From assembly GCA_036307445.1 (NCBI GenBank), contig JAXJXP010000029.1, positions 1 to 64,000 of the forward strand: 64,000 nt of DNA, written 5' to 3'. Position numbers and translations under genes: made by a program. The number at the start of each line of letters is the position of its first letter. The first letter of the stretch is position 1. This DNA comes from HGM11525 sp036307445 (GTDB taxonomy: Bacteria > Bacillota > Clostridia > UBA1381). A model generated the notes under the pieces. That model made no database searches and was not told the origin of the DNA. It worked only from the letters and a program-made list of their open reading frames with translations. Shown piece after piece: positions 8,092-17,527 of this stretch.

Positions 8092-10724
8092 TTAACCTGA
8101 GCAGTAACAATTGCTTCAACAGCAGCCAAAGCTTCGTCTGTCCTAGAGGCGTCTTTTCCGCCGCCTTGAGCCATATCAGGCTTACCGCCGCCAGAACCGC
8201 CCGCAAGCTTTGTAACCTCTTTTATAATATTGCCTGCGTGTACACCCTTTTCAACAGCACTCTTAGTGGCAGTAGCAAGGAACATAAGCTTATCACCGGA
8301 AAGTGATGCCAAAACAGCAACACCGCAATCCATTGAATCTTTAATCTTATCGCCCATTGTTCTCAAATCAGGAACAGAAAGACCGTCTGCACGTCCAACG
8401 GCAACCTTAACACCGTCTATCTCCTTCGCATTTGCCAAAACATCATCAGCCTTGCCGCCTGCAAGCTTTGCATTAAGTGATTCAAGCTTTCTTGAAGTTT
8501 CTTTAGCTTCTGCAACTACAGCCTCTGCCTTCTTGTCAATTTCGTTGAGGAGGTTTGTTTTAAGTGCAGCTGCAGTTCTTGCTATAAGCTCGTCGTTGTT
8601 TTTAATATACTCAAGAACGCCTTCACCTGTTACAGCTTCAATTCTTCTCGTTCCTGCCGCAACGCCCGACTCGGACAAAATCTTAAACAAGCCTGCTTCA
8701 GCAGTGTTAGTAAGATGCGTTCCACCGCAGAACTCAACAGAATAATCGCCCATAGATACAACTCGTACAACATCACCGTATTTTTCGCCAAACTGAGCTG
8801 TTGCACCAAGTTTTTTAGCCTCATCTATTGGCATTTCCTTCACAACAATAGGCATTGCACTAAGGATTGCTTCATTTACCTTAGCCTCAACCTCTGTAAG
8901 CTGCTCCGCCGTCATTGCCTCGAAGTGAGAGAAGTCAAATCTCAAATGCTTTGAGTTAACAAGCGAGCCTGCCTGTGCAACGTGCGAGCCGAGAGTATCT
9001 TTAAGAGCTTTGTGGAGAAGATGAGTTGTTGAATGGTTTCTGCAAATCGCCATTCTGTTCTTCTTGCAAACCTTCATTTCAACCCTGTCACCTGTTGAAA
9101 TATCCTCTAATGTATCTATCTCGTGAAGGTATATTCCATCACCGTTTTTGGTTGTGTTTTTTACTACAGCAACCTTTTTACTATTCACGAAAATAGAGCC
9201 GATATCGCCTGCCTGACCGCCCATTTCTGCGTAGAACGGAGTTTCTTTTGTAACAAGAACAGCCTTCTTGCCTGCTAAAACAGTTGCACACACTTCGCCG
9301 TCTGCTGCAAGACCAGCAACAGTCGTTTCGTGTGTAAGCTTATCATAGCCTACAAAAGCAGTTGACGAAACACCCTCAAAGCTATAGCTTGTCTCAGCAT
9401 CCCAGCTTGAGCCGTCTTTTCTTGCTGCTCTTGCTGTTGTTTTTTGATTTTCCATTTCAGCCTTGTATCCGTCTAAATCTACACTAAGACCTTTTTCTTC
9501 GCAAATCTCAACTGTAAGGTCAATCGGAAAACCGTAGGTATCATTGAGCTTAAACGCTTCTTTTCCGCCAAGCATCGTCTTTCCCTCTGCTTTAGCTGCG
9601 TCTATATACTCATTCAGAATTGAAAGACCGTTGTCGATAGTGGCAGCAAATCTTTCTTCCTCAATCTTGATAATTTTTTTGATATAATCTCTCTTTTCCG
9701 AAAGCTCCGGATATCCCTGAGCAGATTCGTCGATAACAGTATCAGCAACCTTATACAAGAAGGCATCCCTAACATTAAGAAGCTTGCCATGGCGTGCAGC
9801 ACGTCTTAAGAGTCGTCTTAAAACGTAACCTCTTCCCTCATTGGACGGAATAACACCATCTGATACCATCATTACAGTGCTTCTGATATGGTCTGTTATT
9901 ACACGTAGTGAAACGTCTTTGTTTTCATCATCATGATAGTTGATACCTGCAAATTCAGAAATCTTTCTCATAATATTTGTTACAGTATCAACCTCAAAAA
10001 GATTGTTTACACCCTGAACAACTGCAGCAAGTCTTTCAAGTCCCATACCGGTGTCGATGTTCGGGTTAGGAAGTCTGTTATAATTGCCCTCCTCGTCCTT
10101 ATCAAACTGTGTAAATACAAGATTCCAAACTTCCATAAAGCGGTCGCAATCACAGCCGAGCTTGCAATCGGGCTTGCCGCAACCACACTCTACACCTCTG
10201 TCAACGTGTATTTCAGAACAGGGACCGCAAGGACCTGTACCATGCTCCCAGAAGTTTTCAGCCTTACCCATCTTAACGACTCTTTCCGGTGCGACTCCAA
10301 TTTCATTTACCCAGATATCTCTCGCCTCGTCATCTTCTTCGTACACAGTAATCCAAAGTACATCAGGTGAAAGACCTATTTCCTTAGTCAAAAATTCCCA
10401 TGCCCACGAGATTGCCTCTCTCTTGAAATAATCACCGAATGAAAAGTTTCCAAGCATTTCAAAGAAAGTGCCGTGTCTTGCCGTTTTACCGACATTTTCA
10501 ATATCAGGAGTTCTGATACATTTCTGACAGGTTGCAACTCTTCTTCTCGGAGGTGTCTCAGCACCTGTAAACCATGGTTTCATCGGCGCCATACCTGAAT
10601 TTATCAAAAGAAGACTGGCATCGTTTTTTGGAACTAACGAAAAGCTGTCCAATCTCAAACAGCCCTTGCTTTCAAAAAAGCTTAAAAATTTCTCTCTGAT
10701 TTCGTTTACACCGTATTTTTCCAT
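8088..10724 (-). CDS. alaS: Alanyl-tRNA synthetase
   Basis: An 878-residue class II synthetase charging tRNA-Ala. The N-terminal catalytic domain includes TCQKCIRTPDIENVG and FFEMLGNFSFGDYFK. The editing domain has HSTTHLLHKAL and the zinc motif CGGTH at about residue 666, followed by a Gly-rich C-Ala domain. An in-frame ATG lies 11 codons further upstream, but the start at 10724 is preferred. It has AAGGAG at the right distance, the protein then begins MEKYGVNEIREKFLSFF as in relatives, and the upstream ATG lies only a few bases from the predicted transcription start. No T-box leader is present. Confidence 0.97.
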   Translation of the reverse strand: MEKYGVNEIREKFLSFFESKGCLRLDSFSLVPKNDASLLLINSGMAPMKPWFTGAETPPRRRVATCQKCIRTPDIENVGKTARHGTFFEMLGNFSFGDYFKREAISWAWEFLTKEIGLSPDVLWITVYEEDDEARDIWVNEIGVAPERVVKMGKAENFWEHGTGPCGPCSEIHVDRGVECGCGKPDCKLGCDCDRFMEVWNLVFTQFDKDEEGNYNRLPNPNIDTGMGLERLAAVVQGVNNLFEVDTVTNIMRKISEFAGINYHDDENKDVSLRVITDHIRSTVMMVSDGVIPSNEGRGYVLRRLLRRAARHGKLLNVRDAFLYKVADTVIDESAQGYPELSEKRDYIKKIIKIEEERFAATIDNGLSILNEYIDAAKAEGKTMLGGKEAFKLNDTYGFPIDLTVEICEEKGLSVDLDGYKAEMENQKTTARAARKDGSSWDAETSYSFEGVSSTAFVGYDKLTHETTVAGLAADGEVCATVLAGKKAVLVTKETPFYAEMGGQAGDIGSIFVNSKKVAVVKNTTKNGDGIYLHEIDTLEDISTGDRVEMKVCKKNRMAICRNHSTTHLLHKALKDTLGSHVAQAGSLVNSKHLRFDFSHFEAMTAEQLTEVEAKVNEAILSAMPIVVKEMPIDEAKKLGATAQFGEKYGDVVRVVSMGDYSVEFCGGTHLTNTAEAGLFKILSESGVAAGTRRIEAVTGEGVLEYIKNNDELIARTAAALKTNLLNEIDKKAEAVVAEAKETSRKLESLNAKLAGGKADDVLANAKEIDGVKVAVGRADGLSVPDLRTMGDKIKDSMDCGVAVLASLSGDKLMFLATATKSAVEKGVHAGNIIKEVTKLAGGSGGGKPDMAQGGGKDASRTDEALAAVEAIVTAQVK

Positions 10725-10769
10725 TGTATCTCTGCTCCTTACGCATAAATATTGCATTATATCTTATAT

Positions 10770-10798
10770 ATTATACCTAAATTACATTAACTTGTCAA
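10770..10798 (-). promoter_or_regulatory. Vegetative promoter of the alaS operon
   Basis: On the minus strand, TTGACA (10798-10793) and TATAAT (10775-10770) are separated by 17 bases, a perfect sigma-A consensus. It probably drives alaS-truB-ribF-pth-mfd and the genes beyond, because I see no strong terminator between those genes. Confidence 0.9.
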
Positions 10799-10880
10799 GT
10801 TTAAAGAGAGTTTATATTGAGTACTAAAATAATATTAAATTTTATCATACAAAAAACGACCTCTTTTTTTACATTTTATA

Positions 10881-10909
10881 TTGAAATTTCTGTTTAAATC
10901 TGTTACAAT
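10881..10909 (+). promoter_or_regulatory. Promoter of the walRK operon
   Basis: TTGAAA at 10881-10886 and TACAAT at 10904-10909, with a 17-base spacer. The predicted start of transcription near 10916 leaves a short leader to the ATG at 10943. This argues against the in-frame ATG at 10919 being the start. Confidence 0.75.
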
Positions 10910-10942
10910 AGATTATATATGTACGAAAGGATGGGTTTTGAT

Positions 10943-11644
10943 ATGGACGAGAGAACAGTTCTTATTGTCGAAGACGACCCCAACATTGTTGATATACTTA
11001 AATTTAACTTTGAAAAGGAAGGCTATAACATACTTATTGCAACCGATGGCGCATCAGGCTTGGAGCAGGCTCAGACATCTAATCCCGATTTGATTTTGCT
11101 TGACGTTATGCTTCCCAAGATGGACGGTTTTGAGGTTTGCCGCAAGGTGAGAGAAAAATCAAACGTGCCTATAATTATGCTTACTGCCCGCGAAGAAGAG
11201 GTTGACAAGGTATTGGGTCTTGAGCTTGGTGCTGATGACTATATAACAAAGCCTTTTTCGATTCGTGAGCTGACCGCCCGAGTTAAAGCAAACCTTAGAA
11301 GAATGTCGATAGATATGTCTTCCGCTTCTCAGGATCCGTCAAGCACAATTACATCAGGAGAGCTTGTAATCAACATTGAGCGTTACGAGGTTCAAAAGCG
11401 TGGCAAGGTTATCGACATTACCTTAAGAGAGTTCGAGCTTTTGAAATTCTTAGCACAACAGCCTGAAAAGATTTTTTCAAGAGAAAATCTTCTCGAAAAT
11501 GTTTGGGGATATGAATACTATGGCGATGTACGTACAGTTGACGTAACAGTCAGACGCCTTCGCGAGAAGATTGAAGATGACCCAAGCCTTCCACGCTATA
11601 TTGTTACAAAGCGCGGTGTAGGATATTACTTTAATAAGGCGTAA
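10943..11644 (+). CDS. walR: WalR-type OmpR-family response regulator
   Basis: A 233-residue regulator. The receiver domain (about 1-120) has the acidic pair EDD near residue 10, phosphoacceptor Asp54 in LILLDVMLPKMDG, a conserved Thr in MLTARE and Lys in TKPFS. The winged-helix DNA-binding domain ends with VRTVDVTVRRLREKIEDDPS and TKRGVGYYF. It is followed after 6 bases by its kinase, then by YycH- and YycI-like genes. That order identifies the essential WalRK (YycFG) cell-wall homeostasis system rather than PhoP/ResD paralogues. The start was set at the third in-frame ATG, which has AAAGGATG upstream; two earlier ATGs lack a ribosome binding site. Confidence 0.9.
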   Translation: MDERTVLIVEDDPNIVDILKFNFEKEGYNILIATDGASGLEQAQTSNPDLILLDVMLPKMDGFEVCRKVREKSNVPIIMLTAREEEVDKVLGLELGADDYITKPFSIRELTARVKANLRRMSIDMSSASQDPSSTITSGELVINIERYEVQKRGKVIDITLREFELLKFLAQQPEKIFSRENLLENVWGYEYYGDVRTVDVTVRRLREKIEDDPSLPRYIVTKRGVGYYFNKA

Positions 11645-11650
11645 ACAGAT

Positions 11651-13408
11651 ATGTTCAAAAGTATTCAATATAAAATAGTCGCCATTTTTGTAATCCTGAT
11701 TTTAACGGTTACAATTGTAATGGGTGCATTTTTGACTACAAATATTGTCAGTTTTTATCACAGCGATTTTTCTGTTATGATGGAGCAGGTCTTCACAGAC
11801 AGCTTTATCAGCGAAATGTCAAAAACTGCATTACAGGAAAACGGCGCAGACAAACTTGACAAGGTTGTAAGGTCGTATATCGGTCAGCTCGGCATTGATA
11901 CATACCGTTTTTACTGCATAATGAATGCTTCTGACGCATCGGTATTATATACCTCCGATTATGAACTTAGCAAAAATCTTGATATGAGCGACAATATCAT
12001 TGCAGCAATGTCAGGCGCAAGAGGTAACAGCGTCAACTCAGAACGTTCATATATGGACTATGCAATCAGCGTCGGAGAAGATAACAGCAGATATATCATA
12101 TATGTACGAGATACAAAAGATGAATTAAATGGTATTACAAAGAATATTATTTATGTTATAATTCAATCACTTCTTGTTGCGTTGGTGATAACCATACTTC
12201 TTGCCTATCTTTTAAGCAGAACTATTACATCTCCAATTATTACTCTGACAAAAAGAGCCGAACGAATTGCAGGCGGAAACTTTGAAAGTATACCCGTTTC
12301 AGATTCTAATGATGAGATTGGAAGGCTTTCCAATACATTCAGGTATATGTCCTCTGCTCTGTCTTCAACCATTGACGAAGTAAACACTGAGAAAAATAAG
12401 GTTGAAACAATTCTTCAGAATATGACAGATGGTATACTCGCTTTTAATTTATCCGGTGAGCTTATCCACATAAATCCTGAAGCACAAAAGCTTTTAGGTG
12501 CCAGCTACATAGGCGGAGTAAGCTTTGATGAATTATTTAAAGAGCTTGATATAGATGTCAGAATAGGTGATCTCTTATACATAAAACAAGAAGACCCTAT
12601 CGAACAGATTTCTTCGCTCGGAAGCAAGTATATACGTTTTAATTTTGCAACCGTTATGAAGGATAATAAGCCGGACGGTGTTTTGGTTGTACTTCACGAT
12701 ATTACAAATCAGGAAAAACTCGAGCTTTCACGAAGAGAGTTTGTCGCAAATGTTTCGCATGAGCTGAGAACACCGCTTACTACAGTTAAGTCTTATGCTG
12801 AAACGCTTATAGATACGCCATTCGATGACGTAAAAGTACAAAATAGATTTTTGGGTGTGATTGCTCAGGAAGCTGATAGAATGACAAGAATTGTTAGAGA
12901 CCTTCTTACACTTTCAAGACTTGACGAAAAGCGTCCTGACCCTGTTGCGCCCGAAGTAATTAACCTTAAGGCTTTTGTAAGCGACATTGTTGAGAGAATG
13001 AGTATCTCCGCAAAAGAAAAAAATCAAACTATAAAATATAAGCAAATGAATTCCGCCGGCGAATTCTTTGCTAACCGGGATAAGCTTGAGCAGGTTATTA
13101 TAAATATAATTTCAAACGCTATCAAGTATACACCAGATGGCGGCAAAATTGAAGTTTTTACAGGTAAAATTTACAGCGATATATATATTAAGGTAGCCGA
13201 TAACGGAATCGGTATTCCAAAAGAAAACCTGCCACGCATTTTTGAAAGGTTTTACCGTGTAGACAAGGCACGTTCCCGTGATACCGGCGGTACAGGTCTT
13301 GGATTGGCAATCGCAAAACAAATTATGGAGGAAATGGGCGGCGGCATTTCTATTACCAGCGAAGTTAACCAAGGTACCGAGGTTACAATTACCGTTTCGA
13401 CTGCTTAA
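11651..13408 (+). CDS. walK: WalK-type sensor histidine kinase
   Basis: A 585-residue membrane kinase. TM1 (about 9-31) and TM2 (about 166-188) enclose an extracellular sensor region of about 135 residues. A HAMP domain (about 189-241) and a cytoplasmic PAS domain (about 250-350) follow. The HisKA box is REFVANVSHELRTPL with His370, and the ATPase has N box NAIKYTPDGG, G1 DNGIGIP, F box ERFYRVD and G2 GGTGLGLAIAKQI. This architecture matches WalK/YycG, which tracks cell-wall synthesis and phosphorylates WalR. Context (walR before, yycH/yycI-like after) supports the name. Confidence 0.9.
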   Translation: MFKSIQYKIVAIFVILILTVTIVMGAFLTTNIVSFYHSDFSVMMEQVFTDSFISEMSKTALQENGADKLDKVVRSYIGQLGIDTYRFYCIMNASDASVLYTSDYELSKNLDMSDNIIAAMSGARGNSVNSERSYMDYAISVGEDNSRYIIYVRDTKDELNGITKNIIYVIIQSLLVALVITILLAYLLSRTITSPIITLTKRAERIAGGNFESIPVSDSNDEIGRLSNTFRYMSSALSSTIDEVNTEKNKVETILQNMTDGILAFNLSGELIHINPEAQKLLGASYIGGVSFDELFKELDIDVRIGDLLYIKQEDPIEQISSLGSKYIRFNFATVMKDNKPDGVLVVLHDITNQEKLELSRREFVANVSHELRTPLTTVKSYAETLIDTPFDDVKVQNRFLGVIAQEADRMTRIVRDLLTLSRLDEKRPDPVAPEVINLKAFVSDIVERMSISAKEKNQTIKYKQMNSAGEFFANRDKLEQVIINIISNAIKYTPDGGKIEVFTGKIYSDIYIKVADNGIGIPKENLPRIFERFYRVDKARSRDTGGTGLGLAIAKQIMEEMGGGISITSEVNQGTEVTITVSTA

Positions 13409-13431
13409 ATGTTGTTTCATTTTAATGATAG

Positions 13432-13465
13432 TGTAATTGTTTTGTAACAGTATTTATGTTATAAT
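13432..13465 (+). promoter_or_regulatory. WalR box overlapping an internal promoter
   Basis: TGTAAT (13432-13437), five bases, TGTAAC (13443-13448) matches the published WalR/YycF direct-repeat consensus TGTWAH-N5-TGTWAH at every position. A promoter overlaps it, with -35 TTGTTT at 13437-13442, a 17-base spacer and -10 TATAAT at 13460-13465. The box sits 24 bases after the walK stop and ahead of the secreted-protein gene. WalR probably controls the downstream half of its own operon here; whether it activates or represses is not visible. Confidence 0.6.
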
Positions 13466-13503
13466 CTATTTACGAAGATTATATGATTAAGGAGGGATAA
13501 ATA

Positions 13504-13965
13504 GTGAAAATTAGATTGATAAAGCTCGTACTTAGTATGCTTTTGGCATTTACTATGCTACTTCCCTCTGTTTGTTATGCTGATTATGGCAATACAATTC
13601 CCGTTTCTGCCATTGGAACAAAAGCTGACATAATCACAATTAAGAGACCCGAATCATTATCAGCCAGCACATCTGATAAGACCTATACAATTTCTGCAAC
13701 AGGTACTCAAGGAACAAAGATTAAAGTTTACAAGCTTGATGTTTCTGAAAATATAGGTAAGATTGTTACAGCAGAACGTGCAATTGGTGCCAGTGGTCTT
13801 TACAGTACCGTTGTTGATTTAAATAATGATAGCAATACATTTATTATCTATGCTGAAAACAGCACAGGCTCACAGATAGTTAATATCAGTATTAACAAAA
13901 TCAAAAAAAGTACAATAGACAGGCTAAAGAGCCTGACAGTAACAATTAAGAACTTTTTAAGCTAA
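13504..13965 (+). CDS. Unknown small secreted protein in the walRK operon
   Basis: A 153-residue protein starting at GTG with a strong AAGGAGGG upstream. A typical signal peptide (LVLSMLLAFTMLLPSVCYA) is followed by about 125 residues. The alternating hydrophobic and polar pattern (TYTISATGTQ, TFIIYAENSTG) suggests a beta-sandwich of bacterial Ig-like type. The C-terminus is Lys-rich (KKSTIDRLKSLTVTIKNFL). I recognise no family. It lies between walK and the YycH-like gene, where well-studied WalRK operons have no extra gene, and it has its own WalR box and promoter. A role in wall sensing or as a WalK modulator is inference. Confidence 0.85.
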   Translation: MKIRLIKLVLSMLLAFTMLLPSVCYADYGNTIPVSAIGTKADIITIKRPESLSASTSDKTYTISATGTQGTKIKVYKLDVSENIGKIVTAERAIGASGLYSTVVDLNNDSNTFIIYAENSTGSQIVNISINKIKKSTIDRLKSLTVTIKNFLS

Positions 13966-13987
13966 TCACATATGAAAGGTTTCATTT

Positions 13988-15406
13988 ATGAAAGAAAGAT
14001 TTAAAAGTCTTGTTCTTGTTGTTTTGGTTATTTTGAATTTTATATTGGGCAGCAGAGTACTGTCAACTGAAAAATTATGGTCGGGAGACGGCTATAATTT
14101 TTTTGTTAGCGGAACAAATAATCCTATAACCGAATTCTTCAGGAACATAAAACTAAGAATACAAGGCAAATCCTCGGCTGAAACACGCCTTGAAGCACCT
14201 GAGCTAATAATCATAAACACCGGAGACCAAACAAGCAGAATTGCATTCACAAGCGTTGATACAGAGTTTGCAACATTACTCGAAATTGCAGACTTGTTTT
14301 TACGCAGTGCTTTTTCGGTCTCTCAACAATATACAACCGTTTCAACAGAAGACTTCTATTCAGCACTTACTTCAAAATCTATATATTTATCTTATCCTAC
14401 CGACTATGATGCGGGACTGTTTTCGCACCTTCTGGGTGCAACAAGGGCAGATTTCTCCGGTATATTTTCACAGCTGAAGAATATCGTAATATCTGCTGAT
14501 GGTTATATTTATATAGAAGATTCTGCATCAGACATTGTATATTGTTGTCATCCTAATGTCGATACAACCGGGCTTAATGAAATAATTGATTCACAAACGG
14601 AAACAGTTGATACCGATAAACCTATTATTAACTATGCTTTCGACTTAGGATTTGATAAGGCCTTCGCTACTCAAAAGACTGTTCTTTCTCCAATGATTCC
14701 TATATATTCAAGCGGCTTTGAATTAGAAACAGTTTCTGTGTCAAGACCACTTTCGATGTTAGATGGCACGTTTAATGAAACAGTTGTATCAGGTATTCTT
14801 CCTATGTTTAATATGAACCCAAACAGCTTTAGACGTTATACAGAGGTTGATGGCACAATCGTTTTTGTTGAGAATAACGCAACGCTTAAAATTTCACCTG
14901 ACGGTTGTCTTGAATACACAGCAAAGGATAATGGTATGTCATTATCAAATACTACTCTTCCTTCGTCATATGATACAGTGGCTGCTGTTGCTGATTTTGT
15001 TGACACAATAAATTATTCTGCTAAATCTGACAGCACTATGCAGCTTTCATCAAAGCTTACATCAACCGAATTGTCTGAAAGTAGCTTTAGTATAACACTT
15101 GATTACTTAGCTAACGGCAGACGCGTTGTACTTAATCCAGGTAATATTGAACCGGCTGTTTCTGCAACAGTTACAAATAATAGACTCGTTCACTATAAAC
15201 AACATATGCGAAGCTTTTCTACTACTGTAAATTTTATGAGTGTCGATAATTACATCTATGCGCTTGATGATACAATTACAAAGTTTCAAAACCAGATTAC
15301 TGATATAGAAATCAACGAACTTGATATTATATATGAGGACAACTTTATTGATGAAATACTTACACCTCATTGGAATGTTTCTGTTAAAGAAATAGTGATT
15401 GACTAA
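13988..15406 (+). CDS. YycH-like WalK accessory membrane protein
   Basis: A 472-residue protein with one N-terminal membrane anchor (FKSLVLVVLVILNFILGSRV) and a large extracytoplasmic region. Position after walK and before a YycI-like gene, the single-TM topology and the overall length match YycH, which contacts WalK through its membrane helix and tunes its activity. Sequence similarity to Bacillus YycH is weak by eye, so the assignment leans on context. RBS GAAAGG precedes the ATG. Confidence 0.75.
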   Translation: MKERFKSLVLVVLVILNFILGSRVLSTEKLWSGDGYNFFVSGTNNPITEFFRNIKLRIQGKSSAETRLEAPELIIINTGDQTSRIAFTSVDTEFATLLEIADLFLRSAFSVSQQYTTVSTEDFYSALTSKSIYLSYPTDYDAGLFSHLLGATRADFSGIFSQLKNIVISADGYIYIEDSASDIVYCCHPNVDTTGLNEIIDSQTETVDTDKPIINYAFDLGFDKAFATQKTVLSPMIPIYSSGFELETVSVSRPLSMLDGTFNETVVSGILPMFNMNPNSFRRYTEVDGTIVFVENNATLKISPDGCLEYTAKDNGMSLSNTTLPSSYDTVAAVADFVDTINYSAKSDSTMQLSSKLTSTELSESSFSITLDYLANGRRVVLNPGNIEPAVSATVTNNRLVHYKQHMRSFSTTVNFMSVDNYIYALDDTITKFQNQITDIEINELDIIYEDNFIDEILTPHWNVSVKEIVID

Positions 15407-15418
15407 AAGGAGATATTT

Positions 15419-16228
15419 ATGAACTGGAACAAAGCAAAAAACATTCTCATACTCTTTTTACTATTCACATCCATATTGCTTTCAGCAATGCTTTTTAGCT
15501 CTGAGAAAAAGAGTAAGCAGGTTGAACCGCAAACTGTAACCTATGCACTTAAACTCCTTAAAGACAAAGGTGTTAAAGTCTCTCCCGAACTGATACCAAT
15601 AACGCTTGGCACAGTTCCTGTTTTTGAAAGCGAGAATGCAGTTACTGATTATGATGAATTTGCTAAACGTATATTCCCTATCAACACAAAAATCACAGAC
15701 AACTTATTTACATCACAAGATGGCAGTATTGTATTTAATGGCGACAGTTTTTCTATCAATTTTAATAATGGAATTGATACGGATACAAAGCTCAAATCAC
15801 CCTCCGAAAAAGCAAAATCATATCTATCAACCATTGGAATAGATGTTTTTAATGCAGAAGTTAATACCTCCAACAACGCGCAAGGTCTGTTCACCGTATC
15901 ATTTACCGAAATTTTAGATAATAAGCGTTTCTTTGACAGTCAGATTTCAGTGAACTTACTTGGTAAAAAAATTATATCAGTTAACGGTACTTGGTTTACA
16001 AAAAAGAGCACATTATCAAATAATGCATCACTCGATTCAGCTCCAGGCTTATTAATAAAATTTGCTTCTGAAAACAATGATTTTACTAATCTTGAAATCT
16101 CAAGTCTTGAGCTTGGATATGCAATAAATGAACAAGGCGTTTTCCACAAACAATCAACAATTCTTCCTGTATATCAAATAATTACCACTGACGGACGAAA
16201 ATTCTTTATAGATGCAAGACGAAAATAA
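15419..16228 (+). CDS. YycI-like WalK accessory membrane protein
   Basis: A 269-residue protein beginning MNWNKAKNILILFLLFTSIL, the typical YycI start (short cytoplasmic tip WxKxKN, then one TM helix), followed by an extracytoplasmic domain. It follows the YycH-like gene by 12 bases with AAAGGAG. In Bacillus, YycI and YycH form a ternary complex with WalK. The operon ends here: the metallo-hydrolase WalJ and the protease HtrA that often follow are absent, and a terminator lies at 16295-16324. Confidence 0.8.
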   Translation: MNWNKAKNILILFLLFTSILLSAMLFSSEKKSKQVEPQTVTYALKLLKDKGVKVSPELIPITLGTVPVFESENAVTDYDEFAKRIFPINTKITDNLFTSQDGSIVFNGDSFSINFNNGIDTDTKLKSPSEKAKSYLSTIGIDVFNAEVNTSNNAQGLFTVSFTEILDNKRFFDSQISVNLLGKKIISVNGTWFTKKSTLSNNASLDSAPGLLIKFASENNDFTNLEISSLELGYAINEQGVFHKQSTILPVYQIITTDGRKFFIDARRK

Positions 16229-16294
16229 ATAAGCTTCTGATAGAAGCACCGCCTGCGGGCGTAGGAATGTAGTAATTTAGTACATAATAAAAAG

Positions 16295-16324
16295 AAAGCG
16301 GTTATTCAATAGAATAACCGCTTT
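16295..16324. terminator. Bidirectional terminator between the walRK operon and serA
   Basis: A perfect 13-bp stem (16295-16307 with 16312-16324, AAAGCGGTTATTC) with loop AATA. It sits between convergent genes and has A/T flanks on both sides. Confidence 0.85.
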
Positions 16325-16339
16325 ATCTATTTATTTAAT

Positions 16340-17503
16340 TTATTTAATAATTCTAACCTTTAATACACCATCAATTGCAGCAATCTTTTCTGCAAAATCA
16401 GCAGGGATTGCGCTGTCAGAATTAATAATTGTTGCTGCGTTGTCTTTCTTGCTCTTGTTAATCATATCAGCAATATTAAGACCAGCTTCAGCAAACATAT
16501 TAGTAAACTGGCTAATCATATTAGGTACATTTTTATGAAGAATAGAAACTCTGCCGCCATCACCCATCGGAAGTGAGCAATTCGGGAAGTTTACTGAATT
16601 AAGGATATCGCCTGTTTCAAGATATGATGCAAGCTCCTGTGCGGCCATCATAGCACAGTTATCCTCTGACTCTTCTGTCGATGCACCAAGATGCGGAATT
16701 GCAATTATACCCTTTTGGTTAATTGTTTCTGCATTTGGAAAATCAACAACATATTTTGACACTTTACCGCTTTCAATTGCAGCCTTTATATCATCATTAT
16801 TAACAAGCTCGCCTCTTGCGAAGTTCAAAACTTTAACTCCGTCCTTCATCTTAGCAATAGTTTCCTTGTTAATCATATGCTTTGTATCAGGCATAAACGG
16901 AACATGGATAGTGATGTAATCTGACTTTTCATAAACCTCATCAGCACTCTTAGCCTTAATGATATGACTTGAAAGCTTCCATGCAGCATCTACTGAAAGG
17001 TATGGGTCATAACCCACAACATTCATACCAAGATGTCTTGCAGCATTTGCCACAAGAATACCGATAGCTCCAAGACCGATTACACCAAGAGTTTTGCCTT
17101 GTACTTCACAGCCTGCAAAACCGCTCTTGCCCTTCTCGACCTGTTTTGCTATATCGTCGCCGCTAAGACCTGCTGCCCATTTGATACCGCCATCAATATC
17201 TCTTGAAGCCATAAACATACCTGCAAGCACAAGCTCTTTTACGGCATTTGCATTAGCACCGGGAGTATTAAATACAACAATACCCTTGTCTGTGCACTTA
17301 TCAATAGGAATATTATTAGTTCCTGCACCAGCTCTTGCAACAGCTAAAAGCTTTTCAGGCAACTCCATATCATGCATAGCAAAACTTCTTAAAATTATAC
17401 CATCAGCATTTGAAGCTGCATCATCCGTAACAGTGTACATAGCAGAATCAAGCTGGTCTAAGCCACATTTTGCAATTTTGTTAAGTGTCAATATATCAAA
17501 CAT
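16340..17503 (-). CDS. serA: D-3-phosphoglycerate dehydrogenase
   Basis: A 387-residue enzyme for the first step of serine synthesis, oxidising 3-phosphoglycerate to 3-phosphohydroxypyruvate with NAD. The Rossmann motif is LGVIGLGAIGILVANAA. Catalytic residues are Arg in NFARGELV, Glu and the His in IPHLGASTEES. The C-terminus from about 310 is a short ACT domain. The protein begins MFDILTLNKIAKCGLD; a TTG seven codons upstream is less likely. It follows serC by about 24 bases, so the two form a serine operon. Confidence 0.95.
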   Translation of the reverse strand: MFDILTLNKIAKCGLDQLDSAMYTVTDDAASNADGIILRSFAMHDMELPEKLLAVARAGAGTNNIPIDKCTDKGIVVFNTPGANANAVKELVLAGMFMASRDIDGGIKWAAGLSGDDIAKQVEKGKSGFAGCEVQGKTLGVIGLGAIGILVANAARHLGMNVVGYDPYLSVDAAWKLSSHIIKAKSADEVYEKSDYITIHVPFMPDTKHMINKETIAKMKDGVKVLNFARGELVNNDDIKAAIESGKVSKYVVDFPNAETINQKGIIAIPHLGASTEESEDNCAMMAAQELASYLETGDILNSVNFPNCSLPMGDGGRVSILHKNVPNMISQFTNMFAEAGLNIADMINKSKKDNAATIINSDSAIPADFAEKIAAIDGVLKVRIIK

Positions 17504-17527
17504 TCTTCTTTTCGCACCTTTCAAGAC

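Noticed and set aside
10725..10800. T-box riboswitch before alaS (and likewise before hisS, aspS and serC)
   Set aside because: The leaders are short and lack the AGGGTGGNACCGCG core and a specifier hairpin.
10891..10906. A second WalR-like box (TGTTTA, then TGTTAC) before walR
   Set aside because: The spacing is 4 rather than 5 bases and the first half-site breaks the consensus.
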